NCBI GenBank assembly: GCA_018970825.1 | Contig: JAGWVP010000140.1 | Coordinates: 1 to 7,679 of the forward strand | Source: a bacterium | GTDB lineage: Bacteria; Desulfobacterota; Binatia; UBA12015 | Reading direction: 5' to 3' | Length of the DNA: 7,679 nt | Shown here: one piece after another, positions 1 through 7,024 of the stretch | How positions within the stretch are numbered: position 1 is the first letter of the stretch | How the letters are laid out: the number at the start of each line of letters is the position of its first letter | Made by a program: the position numbers and the translations under genes | Notes under the pieces: model-generated | Told to the model about the DNA's origin: nothing | Database searches by the model: none | The model's input: only the letters and a program-made list of their open reading frames with translations

Positions 1-1405
1 GGCCGTCTCCGACCTGGGCCGCGATCTGCGAGACGAACACGAATTCGAAATCGCCGTCCGCGTTCGCGGCCGAGCGGGGCGGGTTCGAGTCGAAGGCGGC
101 TTCCCGCAGGGCGTCGATCAGCGTCTGGTCGACGGCGAGGCTCCCCGATCGGTCCTCGACCTTGATGTCCTTCAGGTGTCCCTCGGGGTCGAGGAGGCAG
201 CGGACGGTGACCGGTTCGTGGGCGGCGAGGATGTCGTTGATCCCGAGGTGCTGGCGCTGGAAGATCAGGAGGTTCTGGAAGACCCTCGTGCCGACACGGC
301 GCACGAAGGGCGCGAAGCGATCCGCCTTCGTGTTGAGCATCGTGAGGCTGCCCTGGGCGACTCCGGGCAGGCTGTCGAAGGACCCGCGGGTACCGCCGAA
401 GAATCCAGGCTTGGGCGGCGGGGCGCTCACCAGATCGCGGCGCGGATCCTCGCGCCCGTCGCCGCGGCCGCCCGGCTCGCGCCTGGCTCCTGCCGGTGCA
501 GCCGGGCGTGCGTCGGCGAGCACCTCGGCCGCGGGAGGCAGGAGCGCGTCGAGACCGGGCAGCGCGCGCTTGCCACCTCGGGCGGCGGTGCGCGGTCGCG
601 CCTCCGCTTCGTCGGTCGCCTCGGGCGCGGGTCTCGGTCGCCGTTTCGGAACCGGTCGCGGCTCGATGCGCGGCGGCGCGTCGAGGCGATCGGCGGGCGG
701 CTCGAGCATCGGGCGGGCGTCCGCCCGCTCGACGGGCTCGGGCGGAGAGGTGTCCTCGACTTCCCTCGGAGGGGGTGGCGCCGGGCGTGGACGGGGCCGG
801 GCCTGCGCTTCGGCTCGCGGCGGTGGCGCCTTCGGCGGAGTCTCGGGCCTCGGCGCCGCCCGCGGCGGAGCGGGCTTCGTCGCGGGTGCGTTCACGACTT
901 CCCTTGCGCTCGGCTTCGGCGGGCCGACCTTCTGCGGGGCCGGCCCCGGCTTCGTCGCGGGCTTGCTCTCGACCGGCTTGGGCGGCGGCGCCTTCTCGCC
1001 GGCCTCGGGATTGCCGCGCTTGACGGTCTCCTTCTCGACGCGGTTGTCGCGGTCGCTGAGCAGCGCGGTCTTGTCGGGGGCCTGGCCGTTCTCGCGGTCC
1101 GACGGGGCGACCACCTGGTTGCGCAGGGGAGCCGCGGGGGGAAGCGCCTGGGCGGGTGCGGCGACGGCGGGCGGAGCGGTCGGCTTCGCCGCCTGGGCGG
1201 CCGGCGGCGCCTTGGGTGGCGACTTCGTCGCCGCGGCCGGGGGCGGCGCGAGCTTCACGACGATCGGGCGGTCGGGTGGAGCCGAGGCGGAGAACCGTGC
1301 ACCGCGCAGCCAGACGAGCAGGAGCGCGTGGAGAAGGAGCGAGAGGGCGCCGAACGTCGCGAGCGTCGAGAGACGGGGGCGCTCGGGATCGAAGGTCCAG
1401 TTCAA
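1..1405 (-). CDS. TonB-like periplasm-spanning protein, partial (C-terminus cut by window edge)
   Basis: The reverse strand is open for about 468 codons from a TTG at 1405 to the window edge. Seen in order: a short N-terminus (NWTFDPERPR), one hydrophobic segment at about residues 12-33 (membrane anchor), a roughly 300-residue linker rich in Pro, Ala, Lys and Arg with repeated PPKP-like runs, then a folded C-terminal region from about residue 350. The linker holds an island of ordinary composition, LLSDRDNRVEKETV, at about residues 115-129. The C-terminus (VRCLLDPEGHLKDIKVED, then DALREAAFDSNPPR) resembles the TonB C-terminal fold. Anchor, Pro-rich spacer and TonB fold fit a protein coupling the inner membrane to the outer membrane or acting as an envelope scaffold; the partner is unknown. 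No ATG or GTG is in frame near the start. The TTG has a weak AAGG about 8 nt upstream. Start choice is moderate, family assignment fairly good. Confidence 0.75.
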   Translation of the reverse strand, partial: MNWTFDPERPRLSTLATFGALSLLLHALLLVWLRGARFSASAPPDRPIVVKLAPPPAAATKSPPKAPPAAQAAKPTAPPAVAAPAQALPPAAPLRNQVVAPSDRENGQAPDKTALLSDRDNRVEKETVKRGNPEAGEKAPPPKPVESKPATKPGPAPQKVGPPKPSAREVVNAPATKPAPPRAAPRPETPPKAPPPRAEAQARPRPRPAPPPPREVEDTSPPEPVERADARPMLEPPADRLDAPPRIEPRPVPKRRPRPAPEATDEAEARPRTAARGGKRALPGLDALLPPAAEVLADARPAAPAGARREPGGRGDGREDPRRDLVSAPPPKPGFFGGTRGSFDSLPGVAQGSLTMLNTKADRFAPFVRRVGTRVFQNLLIFQRQHLGINDILAAHEPVTVRCLLDPEGHLKDIKVEDRSGSLAVDQTLIDALREAAFDSNPPRSAANADGDFEFVFVSQIAAQVGDG

Positions 1406-1414
1406 GCGCGCGCC

Positions 1415-1443
1415 TTGCGGGTACCCGGCGACTGGCCTAGAGG
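1415..1443 (+). promoter_or_regulatory. Candidate tatA promoter
   Basis: TTGCGG (1415-1420), a 17-nt spacer, then TAGAGG (1438-1443), with only 7 nt left before the tatA ATG. Transcription starting about 7 nt past the -10 would begin at or next to the ATG. The -10 also overlaps an AGAGGG that could instead be a Shine-Dalgarno site, so the two readings compete. The same layout recurs at other starts in the window. Confidence 0.35.
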
Positions 1444-1450
1444 GTTGCTC

Positions 1451-1639
1451 ATGGGTCTCGGCGTTCCCGAGCTTTTGATCATCCTGGCGGTGGTCCTGAT
1501 CCTGTTCGGCCCCGGGCGGCTCCCCGGCCTCGGTTCCGGCATCGGTAGCGCGATCCGCAACTTTCGCAAGGCGATCAACGAGCCGGATTCGATCGACGTG
1601 ACCCCGCGGCCGGGCTCCGACCGCGACGCCGAGCACTGA
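1451..1639 (+). CDS. tatA: Sec-independent twin-arginine translocase subunit TatA/E
   Basis: A 62-residue protein of the TatA/E type, which oligomerises in the inner membrane to pass folded proteins carrying a twin-arginine signal. It starts MGLGVPELLIIL, giving a short periplasmic end and a single transmembrane helix at residues about 5-19. The hallmark FGPGRLPGLGSGIG (about 19-32) supplies the conserved FG hinge, followed by the amphipathic helix AIRNFRKAI and a short polar tail. It is slightly shorter than many TatA proteins but complete. The reading frame stays open far upstream, but that part is the reverse-strand shadow of the TonB-like gene; the ATG at 1451 fits the family N-terminus exactly. 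No tatB or tatC is adjacent, so it is an isolated copy here. It is divergent from the TonB-like gene and convergent with the zinc-ribbon gene, with 6 bp between the two stop codons. Confidence 0.92.
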   Translation: MGLGVPELLIILAVVLILFGPGRLPGLGSGIGSAIRNFRKAINEPDSIDVTPRPGSDRDAEH

Positions 1640-1653
1640 CCGCCGTCAGGCGG
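1640..1653. terminator. Hairpin at the tatA/zinc-ribbon convergent junction
   Basis: CCGCC (1640-1644) pairs perfectly with GGCGG (1649-1653) around a GTCA loop. The loop contains the reverse complement of the TGA stop (1646-1648) of the minus-strand gene, and the hairpin starts right after the tatA stop. There is no T-tract on either side. Its position suggests a bidirectional terminator of the U-less type or a 3'-end stabiliser. Confidence 0.45.
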
Positions 1654-2797
1654 CCCTCGCGTCCACGATCCGACAGTCCACTTCGCTCGCGTTCGCGGGC
1701 GGGTCGGGAAAGACGAGCAGGAACGTCGCCGATTCCCCGGGCCGCACGACGAAGCGACGGTTGGGCTCCAGGCGGAGCAGCATCTCGACCTCGCTCGCCG
1801 AGAGGTCGCGGATCGTCTTGCGCATCTGGTTCGCCGCGTAGACCACCTGGCGTCGCCGTTCGACGCCGTCGGCGAGCAGGCGCCCCTCGACCTCGATGAG
1901 TCGCAGCGGCTGCCCGGTCGTGTTCGTCACGCGGCCGGACACGACGAGGGCCCCGCGGTCGCCCTTGATCTTCTCGATGCTGCTCTCGAGACCGCTCACC
2001 TGGAGTCTAGCGAGCACCAGGCGATCGTCGCCCACCAGGCGCCCGAGCAGGGGCACGGAGCCGAGTCGCTCGAGCGCGAGCTCGGGGTTGCGGCGCAGCA
2101 GCGCGGCGAGCCCGAGGAAACCGGCGAGCACGAGGCCGACGCCGGCGAGGACCGGGCGCATCGGCGACCGGCTCGTCGCGGCCGTCCGGGTGCGCCCTCG
2201 TTTGCCGTCGACCGGCGCTCGCTCGGAGTCCCGGATGAGGAGCGGGCCGTCGTCGTTCTCGTCCTCGATCGAGGGCTCGTCGTCCTCCGGGGGCGGCGCG
2301 CTCCGCGTCCGTCGCGGGCGACGTCGCGGCGGGGCGGGGGCCTCGTCGCGCTCGGGCGGGCCGGCGTCGCGGACCCCTTCCTCCTCCTCGTCGTCCTCGT
2401 CCGACGCGACGAACGCGGGTTCGCCGGCGCCGCGGGCCCTCGTCGGCTCCCCGTCGTCCTCGTCCGGGTCGTCGACTTCGGCGGAGGGGGCGATGGCGAT
2501 GGCCTCGTCGGGCTCTTCCTCCAGCTCCGCTTCCGGGGCGGGAGTCGCGCGCCGTGGCGGCGGTGCGGGCTCCTCCTCCTCGCCGGTCGCGGCGCTGCCG
2601 CGGCCGGCCGCCCTCCGGCCGCCGAAGGGAAGCGGCAGGTTTCGATCCTCGGCCGCACGCGAGCCGCGGGTCGCCGGGCGCTCGCCGCTCGCGAACACGT
2701 GGTTGCAGCGAGTGCACTTGAAAACCGGGCGAGCGTCGCTCAGGCGGGCATCGGGCACCCGGTACTGGGTTCCACAACGCGGACACTGAACGGTCAC
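1646..2797 (-). CDS. MJ0042-type zinc-ribbon, single-pass membrane protein with DUF3426-like C-terminus
   Basis: A 383-residue protein with three parts. Residues 1-38 form a zinc ribbon with CxxC pairs at C5/C8 and C28/C31 (MTVQCPRCGTQYRVP), the MJ0042 pattern. Residues about 40-212 are low complexity, alternating very acidic runs (SDEDDEEEE near 132-140) with Pro/Arg stretches, probably disordered. A transmembrane helix lies at about 215-234. The C-terminal domain (about 265-380) contains the patterns GRVTNTTGQPL, VVYAANQMRKTIRDLS and VRPGESATFLLVFPDPP, which resemble DUF3426. Topology is probably zinc ribbon in the cytoplasm and C-domain in the periplasm. Function is unknown; such proteins are common in deltaproteobacteria-like genomes. 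The frame extends further upstream through the tRNA gene, but the GTG at 2797 directly precedes the ribbon and has a strong ribosome binding site, so I chose it. Confidence 0.87.
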   Translation of the reverse strand: MTVQCPRCGTQYRVPDARLSDARPVFKCTRCNHVFASGERPATRGSRAAEDRNLPLPFGGRRAAGRGSAATGEEEEPAPPPRRATPAPEAELEEEPDEAIAIAPSAEVDDPDEDDGEPTRARGAGEPAFVASDEDDEEEEGVRDAGPPERDEAPAPPRRRPRRTRSAPPPEDDEPSIEDENDDGPLLIRDSERAPVDGKRGRTRTAATSRSPMRPVLAGVGLVLAGFLGLAALLRRNPELALERLGSVPLLGRLVGDDRLVLARLQVSGLESSIEKIKGDRGALVVSGRVTNTTGQPLRLIEVEGRLLADGVERRRQVVYAANQMRKTIRDLSASEVEMLLRLEPNRRFVVRPGESATFLLVFPDPPANASEVDCRIVDARAA

Positions 2798-2802
2798 GGC
2801 AT

Positions 2803-2809
2803 CCCCTCC
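2803..2809 (-). promoter_or_regulatory. Ribosome binding site fixing the GTG start of the zinc-ribbon gene
   Basis: On the minus strand GGAGGGG lies 5 nt before the GTG at 2797 (7 nt if GGAGG is taken as the core). It is the clearest Shine-Dalgarno site in the window. Two nearby ATGs on this strand are out of frame, which supports GTG as the start. Confidence 0.65.
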
Positions 2810-2865
2810 ATCCTCCCCGCCTTTCCCCGACCGTCCGCCTCGGGGTTCGAAGACCCCCGGTCGAG

Positions 2866-2949
2866 TGCGAGAGGGGGGACTTGAACCCCCACGGGTGTTA
2901 CCCCACAGGCTTCTGAGACCTGCGCGTCTGCCAGTTCCGCCACTCTCGC
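2866..2949 (-). tRNA. tRNA-Leu (anticodon CAG)
   Basis: An 84-nt class II tRNA. The acceptor stem GCGAGAG (2949-2943) pairs with CTCTCGC (2873-2867), with discriminator A at 2866. The anticodon stem CAGGT/GCCTG closes a 7-nt loop CTCAGAA, whose central CAG reads the CUG leucine codon. A long variable arm (GGGG-TAACA-CCC type) marks the Leu/Ser/Tyr class. The T-arm carries GGTTCAAGTCC within a perfect GGGGG/CCCCC stem. No CCA follows on the DNA (next bases CTCGA), so the tail must be added by the CCA-adding enzyme. CUG is the dominant leucine codon expected in this GC-rich genome. The gene lies 68 bp upstream of the zinc-ribbon start on the same strand, so the two may share a primary transcript. 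Confidence 0.96.
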
Positions 2950-2958
2950 GCGCCTTGC

Positions 2959-2987
2959 GGCCTACCAGTCGCCGCAGCACGCTTCAA
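2959..2987 (-). promoter_or_regulatory. Candidate promoter of tRNA-Leu
   Basis: On the minus strand TTGAAG (2987-2982), 17-nt spacer, TAGGCC (2964-2959), then 9 nt to the first base of the mature tRNA, which would leave a very short 5' leader for RNase P. The -10 matches the standard TATAAT at only two positions. The main support is the resemblance to the other candidate promoters in the window. Confidence 0.3.
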
Positions 2988-3012
2988 CGCGGTCGTCCCG
3001 CGTCGGCGCAAA

Positions 3013-3041
3013 TTGACTCGACCCTCCGCGGCGGGTAGCCG
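3013..3041 (+). promoter_or_regulatory. Candidate promoter of the nadC-birA operon
   Basis: TTGACT (3013-3018, five of six to consensus), 17-nt spacer, TAGCCG (3036-3041), then 6 nt to the nadC ATG. No Shine-Dalgarno sequence precedes the ATG, and the spacing predicts a leaderless or nearly leaderless mRNA. The AAATTGACT patch is the most AT-rich point in this intergenic region. Confidence 0.4.
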
Positions 3042-3047
3042 CAGCCC

Positions 3048-3980
3048 ATGGCCCGGGCGAAGGCTGGGAACTCTCGACCGTCGACCGGTGCCCCCGATCC
3101 GTTCGCGCATCCTTCGACGCGCGCCCTCGTCGCCCGGGGGCTCGAGGAGGACGTGGGCCGCGGCGACGTGACGACGGCCTCGACGATCGACCCGGCCGCC
3201 GCCGGACGGACCGCGCTCGTCGCGCGCGAGGAGTGCGTGGTCGCGGGCCTGCCGCTGGTCGAGATCGTGCTCGAAGCGGTGGCCGGCGGCGGATCGCGGG
3301 TGCCGTCGGTCGAGATCGAGGTCGGGGAGGGCGAGGTCGCGCGCAGGGGACGACGGCTCGCGGTGGTCGACGGCTCTCTCGCGGTCACGCTGACCGGCGA
3401 GCGCCTGTTGTTGAACCTCGTGCAGCATCTCTGCGGCATCGCGACCGAGACGCGCCGCTACGTGCAGGCCGTCGCCGGGACCCGCGCCGCGATCGTCGAC
3501 ACCCGCAAGACGCTCCCGGGCATGCGCCTCCTGCAGAAGTACGCGGTGCGCTGCGGCGGCGGCCGCAACCATCGCTTCGGTCTCGACGACGGCGTGCTGG
3601 TGAAGGACAACCACGTCGCCGCCTGCGGTTCGGTGGCGGCCGCCGTGCGAGCCGCCCGGGCCGCGGTCCCGCACTCCCTCCGGGTGGAGGTCGAGTGCGA
3701 TCGCCTCTCGCAGGTCGACGAGGCGCTGCGGGCCGGCGCCGACGCGATCCTGCTCGACAACATGACGCCGGCCGAGGTCCGGGCGGCGGTCCGCCGGATC
3801 GACGGACGCGCGATCGTGGAGGTCTCGGGGGGCGTGAACCTCGACACCGTGCGGGCCTACGCGGAGAGCGGAGCCGACCTGGTGTCGGTCGGTCGGCTCA
3901 CGCACTCGGTCCGCGCGGTGGACGTCGGCCTCGACTTCCTCGCGCGTCGGCCCGCTCGCGGCCGCGCACGGCGAGCCTGA
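3048..3980 (+). CDS. nadC: Nicotinate-nucleotide pyrophosphorylase (quinolinate phosphoribosyltransferase, decarboxylating)
   Basis: A 310-residue NadC, which converts quinolinate and PRPP to nicotinate mononucleotide, CO2 and PPi in de novo NAD synthesis (cytoplasm). The N-terminal domain shows LEEDVGRGDVTT (32-43) and the helix GERLLLNLVQHLCGIAT (117-133). The barrel shows DTRKTLPGMR (151-160), KYAVRCGGGRNHR (164-176) and LVKDNH (184-189), the substrate- and phosphate-binding set rich in Arg, Lys and His. Later come EVEC (214-217), ILLDNM (234-239), EVSGGVN (258-264) and SVGRLTHS (280-287), all family signatures. About 20 extra N-terminal residues and an Arg-rich tail make it slightly longer than usual. 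Its TGA shares one base with the ATG of birA, so translation is probably coupled. The start at 3048 is the first in-frame ATG, with no clear Shine-Dalgarno site. Confidence 0.97.
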   Translation: MARAKAGNSRPSTGAPDPFAHPSTRALVARGLEEDVGRGDVTTASTIDPAAAGRTALVAREECVVAGLPLVEIVLEAVAGGGSRVPSVEIEVGEGEVARRGRRLAVVDGSLAVTLTGERLLLNLVQHLCGIATETRRYVQAVAGTRAAIVDTRKTLPGMRLLQKYAVRCGGGRNHRFGLDDGVLVKDNHVAACGSVAAAVRAARAAVPHSLRVEVECDRLSQVDEALRAGADAILLDNMTPAEVRAAVRRIDGRAIVEVSGGVNLDTVRAYAESGADLVSVGRLTHSVRAVDVGLDFLARRPARGRARRA

Positions 3981-4957
3981 TGCCGCAGGACCCGGTCCTC
4001 GCGGCCCTCGTGGGCGGGGACTGGCGCTCGGGCGAGGCGCTCGCCGCGGTCCTCGGGGTGACGCGGGCCGCGATCTGGAAGTCGATCGAGCGGCTGCGGC
4101 GCGAGGGGTACGAGATCGAGGCCGAGGCCGGGCGCGGCTACCGCCTGCTCCGGGCTCCCGATCTCCTGCTTCCGGCGGAGATCGCCCGGCACTTCCGACC
4201 GGAGCGCTTCGTCGGGAAGATCGTGCACCTCGACGAGGTCGACTCGACCAATCGACTCGGGATCGACCTCGCCCGCGAGGGTGCGCCCGAGGGCACCGCG
4301 GTCGTCGCCGAACGCCAGACCTCCGGTCGCGGCCGACTCGGTCGCACCTGGGAATCGCCCGCCCGGGTGAACCTGTACCTCTCCGTCGTGCTGCGGCCCG
4401 CGCTCTCGCCGGTCGAGGTGCCGCGCCTCACGCTCGCTGCGGCGGTCGCGGTCGCCGACGCGATCGGCGCGACGACCGGGCTGCGACCCGGCATCAAGTG
4501 GCCGAACGACGTGCTCCTCGGGGGCCGCAAGGCATGCGGCATCCTGACGGAACTCGAGGCGGAGGCGGAGCGGGTGCGCTTCGTCGTCGTCGGCATCGGC
4601 GTGAACCTGAACGCGCGGGAGGAGGACTTTCCACCCGAACTCCGTGCGAAGGCGACGAGTCTCGCGATCGAGCTCGGGCGCCCGGTCGACCGGCCGGCCT
4701 TCGCGGGTGCGCTACTCGGGGCCCTCGAGAGGGTCTACGGCGAGATGCTCCGCGGAGGCTTCCCGGGCGTCCGGGCTCGCTACGAGTCGTGGCACGTGCT
4801 GCCGGGTCGCCTGGTGACGGTCGACGGAGTTCCCCCGGTCGAGGGCCTGGTCCGCGGCATCGACGACGAGGGGGCGCTGATCGTGGAGGCCGCGGACGGG
4901 ACCCGCCGCGTGCTCTCGGGCGAGGTGACGCTGCGCGGCGTCTACCCGACCGACTGA
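3980..4957 (+). CDS. birA: Biotin-[acetyl-CoA-carboxylase] ligase with N-terminal repressor domain
   Basis: A 325-residue bifunctional BirA. It activates biotin with ATP and attaches it to the biotin carboxyl carrier lysine. Residues about 4-55 form a winged helix (GEALAAVLGVTRAAIWKSIE, then GRGYRL), the DNA-binding part of repressor-type BirA. The catalytic domain has DSTN (88-91), GRGRLGRTW (116-124, the biotinyl-AMP loop), KWPNDVLL (173-180, with the catalytic lysine), GILTELEAE (187-195) and VVVGIGVNLN (202-211). The C-terminal SH3-like domain runs from about 275 (GRLVTVDG) to SGEVTLRG. The ATG overlaps the nadC stop as TGATG. The frame opens further upstream inside nadC, but that part lacks family similarity. 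Presence of the wing domain suggests it also represses biotin genes, but none lie in this window and I see no recognisable bio operator. Confidence 0.97.
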   Translation: MPQDPVLAALVGGDWRSGEALAAVLGVTRAAIWKSIERLRREGYEIEAEAGRGYRLLRAPDLLLPAEIARHFRPERFVGKIVHLDEVDSTNRLGIDLAREGAPEGTAVVAERQTSGRGRLGRTWESPARVNLYLSVVLRPALSPVEVPRLTLAAAVAVADAIGATTGLRPGIKWPNDVLLGGRKACGILTELEAEAERVRFVVVGIGVNLNAREEDFPPELRAKATSLAIELGRPVDRPAFAGALLGALERVYGEMLRGGFPGVRARYESWHVLPGRLVTVDGVPPVEGLVRGIDDEGALIVEAADGTRRVLSGEVTLRGVYPTD

Positions 4958-4971
4958 ACCCGTCGGGCGGC

Positions 4972-5001
4972 TTGCGAGGCGCTCCGCAGGGCGCTTAGGT
5001 C
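4972..5001 (+). promoter_or_regulatory. Candidate internal promoter of coaX
   Basis: In the 53-bp gap after birA: TTGCGA (4972-4977), 18-nt spacer, TAGGTC (4996-5001), then 9 nt to the coaX ATG. It fits the pattern of the other candidate promoters and would let coaX be transcribed apart from nadC-birA. The five-G run just before the ATG is not a convincing ribosome binding site. Confidence 0.3.
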
Positions 5002-5010
5002 CGGGGGCCG

Positions 5011-5807
<797 letters not shown>

Positions 5808-5811
<4 letters not shown>

Positions 5812-6455
5812 CGCCGGGGAGCCGGCCGGACGCGATCCCGGCCGAGGAGCGAACGCCGGAGCTCGAGGAGATCCTCGCCGGTCGCGACGGCATCGTCCTC
5901 GACGCCGACCTGCTCGCCGATCCGGCGGGTGCGGCCGCGGCGTCGCGCGGAGACCTTCCCGAGGCGACGGTCGACGAGGTCGAGACGGGGGAGATCCCGG
6001 GGCATTCCGCGGGGACGGGCGCCGCTTCCGGTTCCTACGTCCCCGAGAACGAGGCGATCTCGATCCGGGTGAAGCGCATGCCCGTTTCGCACCGGATCAA
6101 GCTCGCGCTCGCGGGCGGACACGAGGCCCGCGTCGTGCTCGGACGCGATCCCGTCCGCCTCGTCCAGCGCTGCGTCCTCATGAACCCGCGCATCACGCAG
6201 GAGGAGGTTCTCGCGATCGCGAAGAACCGCAGCATCCACGGGAGCCTCCTGCGGCAGATCGCCGACCAGCGCGACTGGGTCCGCCAGTACTCGATCCGGC
6301 TCGCGCTCGTGACGAATCCGAAGACTCCGCTCCAGGTCTCGCTCAAGCTCCTGCCGGGACTGCAGGAGCGCGAGGTGCGCGCCCTCGCGAAGAGCCGCAA
6401 CGTCTCCAGCGTGATCCAGGCCCAGGCGCGGCGGATGGTGCTCCGCAAGAACTGA
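5808..6455 (+). CDS. HEAT-like helical-repeat protein of unknown function
   Basis: A 215-residue protein from the TTG at 5808, which overlaps the coaX stop in a TTGA arrangement; no ATG is available before codon 91, and similar-looking coding sequence begins upstream of that. The frame also stays open backwards through coaX, but as its shadow. Residues 1-80 are acidic and low complexity, without a signal peptide or membrane segment. Residues about 92-212 are helical repeats: HRIKLALAGGHEARVVLGRD, then LVQRCVLMNPRITQEEVLAIA, then a LLRQIADQRDWVRQYS unit, then IRLALVTNPKTPLQVSLKLL, then REVRALAKSRNVSSVI. The NPRIT/NPKTP turns repeat about 41 residues apart. This matches HEAT-like or leucine-rich-repeat-variant folds, which usually bind proteins. 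I recall similar proteins in deltaproteobacteria-like genomes, but no function. Its place after coaX implies co-expression, not a role in CoA synthesis. Confidence 0.8.
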
Positions 6456-6460
6456 GCCCG

Positions 6461-6490
6461 CGCAGCCCGCCCGTCAGGGAGTGGGCTGCG
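6461..6490. terminator. Hairpin at the convergent junction of the repeat protein and the lipoprotein
   Basis: CGCAGCCC (6461-6468) pairs perfectly with GGGCTGCG (6483-6490). Inside, CCC (6470-6472) and GGG (6477-6479) can stack as an inner stem around a GTCA loop, which contains the lipoprotein stop (TGA on the minus strand, 6474-6476). It begins 5 bp after the plus-strand stop. There is no T-tract. A bidirectional U-less terminator is likely but unproven. Confidence 0.5.
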
Positions 6491-7016
6491 GGGCAGGCGT
6501 CGGGGTCGGGCTCCGGCCGACGGTGATCGTCGCGGTGGCGACCTGGACCGGGAAGTCGACCACGGCGTTGGTCACGGAGACCTGCTCGCCCGACCCCACC
6601 GCCCGCAGTCTGCCGTTCGGATCCGACAGGCGAGCGAGCGGGTCGCCCGGATCGATCTCGCCGTTCTGGTCCTCGTCGATCCAGAAGAAGATCGCCTCCG
6701 AGCCGGGCTCGATGCCGCTTCGCGCGAAGGTGAAGTTCGAGGTCAACTGCGCGAGGAAACTCTTCGGACAGGCGCTCGCGTCCGCCCCCTCGGCGAGGCC
6801 CACGCAGACGATCACGGTCACGGTGGTCGGGTCGCTCACGAGCGTCGTGAAGCGGCTCACGTTGCCGGTGACCGAGACCGTGTAGGAGGGCGTCGGCGAG
6901 GTGTCCGGGTCGCAGCTTCCCGAGAGGCAGATGTCGTCGCCGCCGCAGGCCGCGATCGCGAGCGCGATCAGCGCCGACCCGACGACCGGCAGGAGGAAGG
7001 CAACGAGGCGCGCCAT
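6474..7016 (-). CDS. Small putative lipoprotein with an EF-hand-like loop
   Basis: A 180-residue protein I do not recognise. It begins with an Arg-containing N-terminus and a hydrophobic signal ending in LAIAAC, a good lipobox with the lipidated cysteine at residue 24, so it should be anchored in the membrane by signal peptidase II processing. A short Cys-containing linker (DICLSGSCDPDTSPTP, from about 28) precedes a domain rich in Ser, Thr and Val that is probably beta-sheet (about 43-165). Residues 112-125 read WIDEDQNGEIDPGD, which has Asp/Asn/Glu at the calcium positions of an EF-hand or dockerin-like loop. The C-terminus is a Pro/Thr tail (PTPTPAPQPTP). Four further cysteines (30, 35, 71, 83) could form disulphides. 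It is transcribed away from icd and towards the repeat protein. No Shine-Dalgarno site precedes the ATG. Function unknown; a surface or stress role would be a guess. Confidence 0.78.
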   Translation of the reverse strand: MARLVAFLLPVVGSALIALAIAACGGDDICLSGSCDPDTSPTPSYTVSVTGNVSRFTTLVSDPTTVTVIVCVGLAEGADASACPKSFLAQLTSNFTFARSGIEPGSEAIFFWIDEDQNGEIDPGDPLARLSDPNGRLRAVGSGEQVSVTNAVVDFPVQVATATITVGRSPTPTPAPQPTP

Positions 7017-7024
7017 GGGGCCGG

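Noticed and set aside
1450..1452. Minus-strand ATG as start of the TonB-like gene
   Set aside because: It is out of frame with the coding sequence that contains the anchor and TonB fold.
162..1639. Long plus-strand open frames across the first 1.4 kb
   Set aside because: They are Arg/Gly/Ser-rich translations opposite the TonB-like gene, which alone has a membrane anchor, linker and recognisable C-terminal fold. Only the last 189 bases (tatA) are a real plus-strand gene.
1896..2789. Plus-strand open frame with long serine runs
   Set aside because: The serines are the reverse-strand reading of Asp/Glu codons (GTC/CTC/TCG series) in the acidic linker of the zinc-ribbon protein.
2842..2857. 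Hairpin GGGGT-TCGAAG-ACCCC downstream of the tRNA
   Set aside because: Only 5 bp of stem and no T-tract on the minus strand; too weak to call a terminator, and the TTCGAA part resembles a stray tRNA T-loop by chance.
2798..2980. N-terminal extension of the zinc-ribbon gene
   Set aside because: The frame is open, but this stretch is the tRNA-Leu gene and its leader; the GTG at 2797 has the strong ribosome binding site.
2898..3905. Long minus-strand frame rich in His, Arg and Asp
   Set aside because: Shadow of nadC, running into the tRNA; no family motifs, while nadC on the other strand is unmistakable. The same holds for minus-strand frames opposite birA and coaX.
3980..5010. Biotin operator for BirA
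   Set aside because: No long AT-rich or dyad operator was seen upstream of birA, coaX or nadC; BirA targets probably lie outside the window.
6481..6885. Plus-strand frame opposite the lipoprotein
   Set aside because: The minus strand has a signal peptide, lipobox and stop at the convergent hairpin; the plus frame has no recognisable features.
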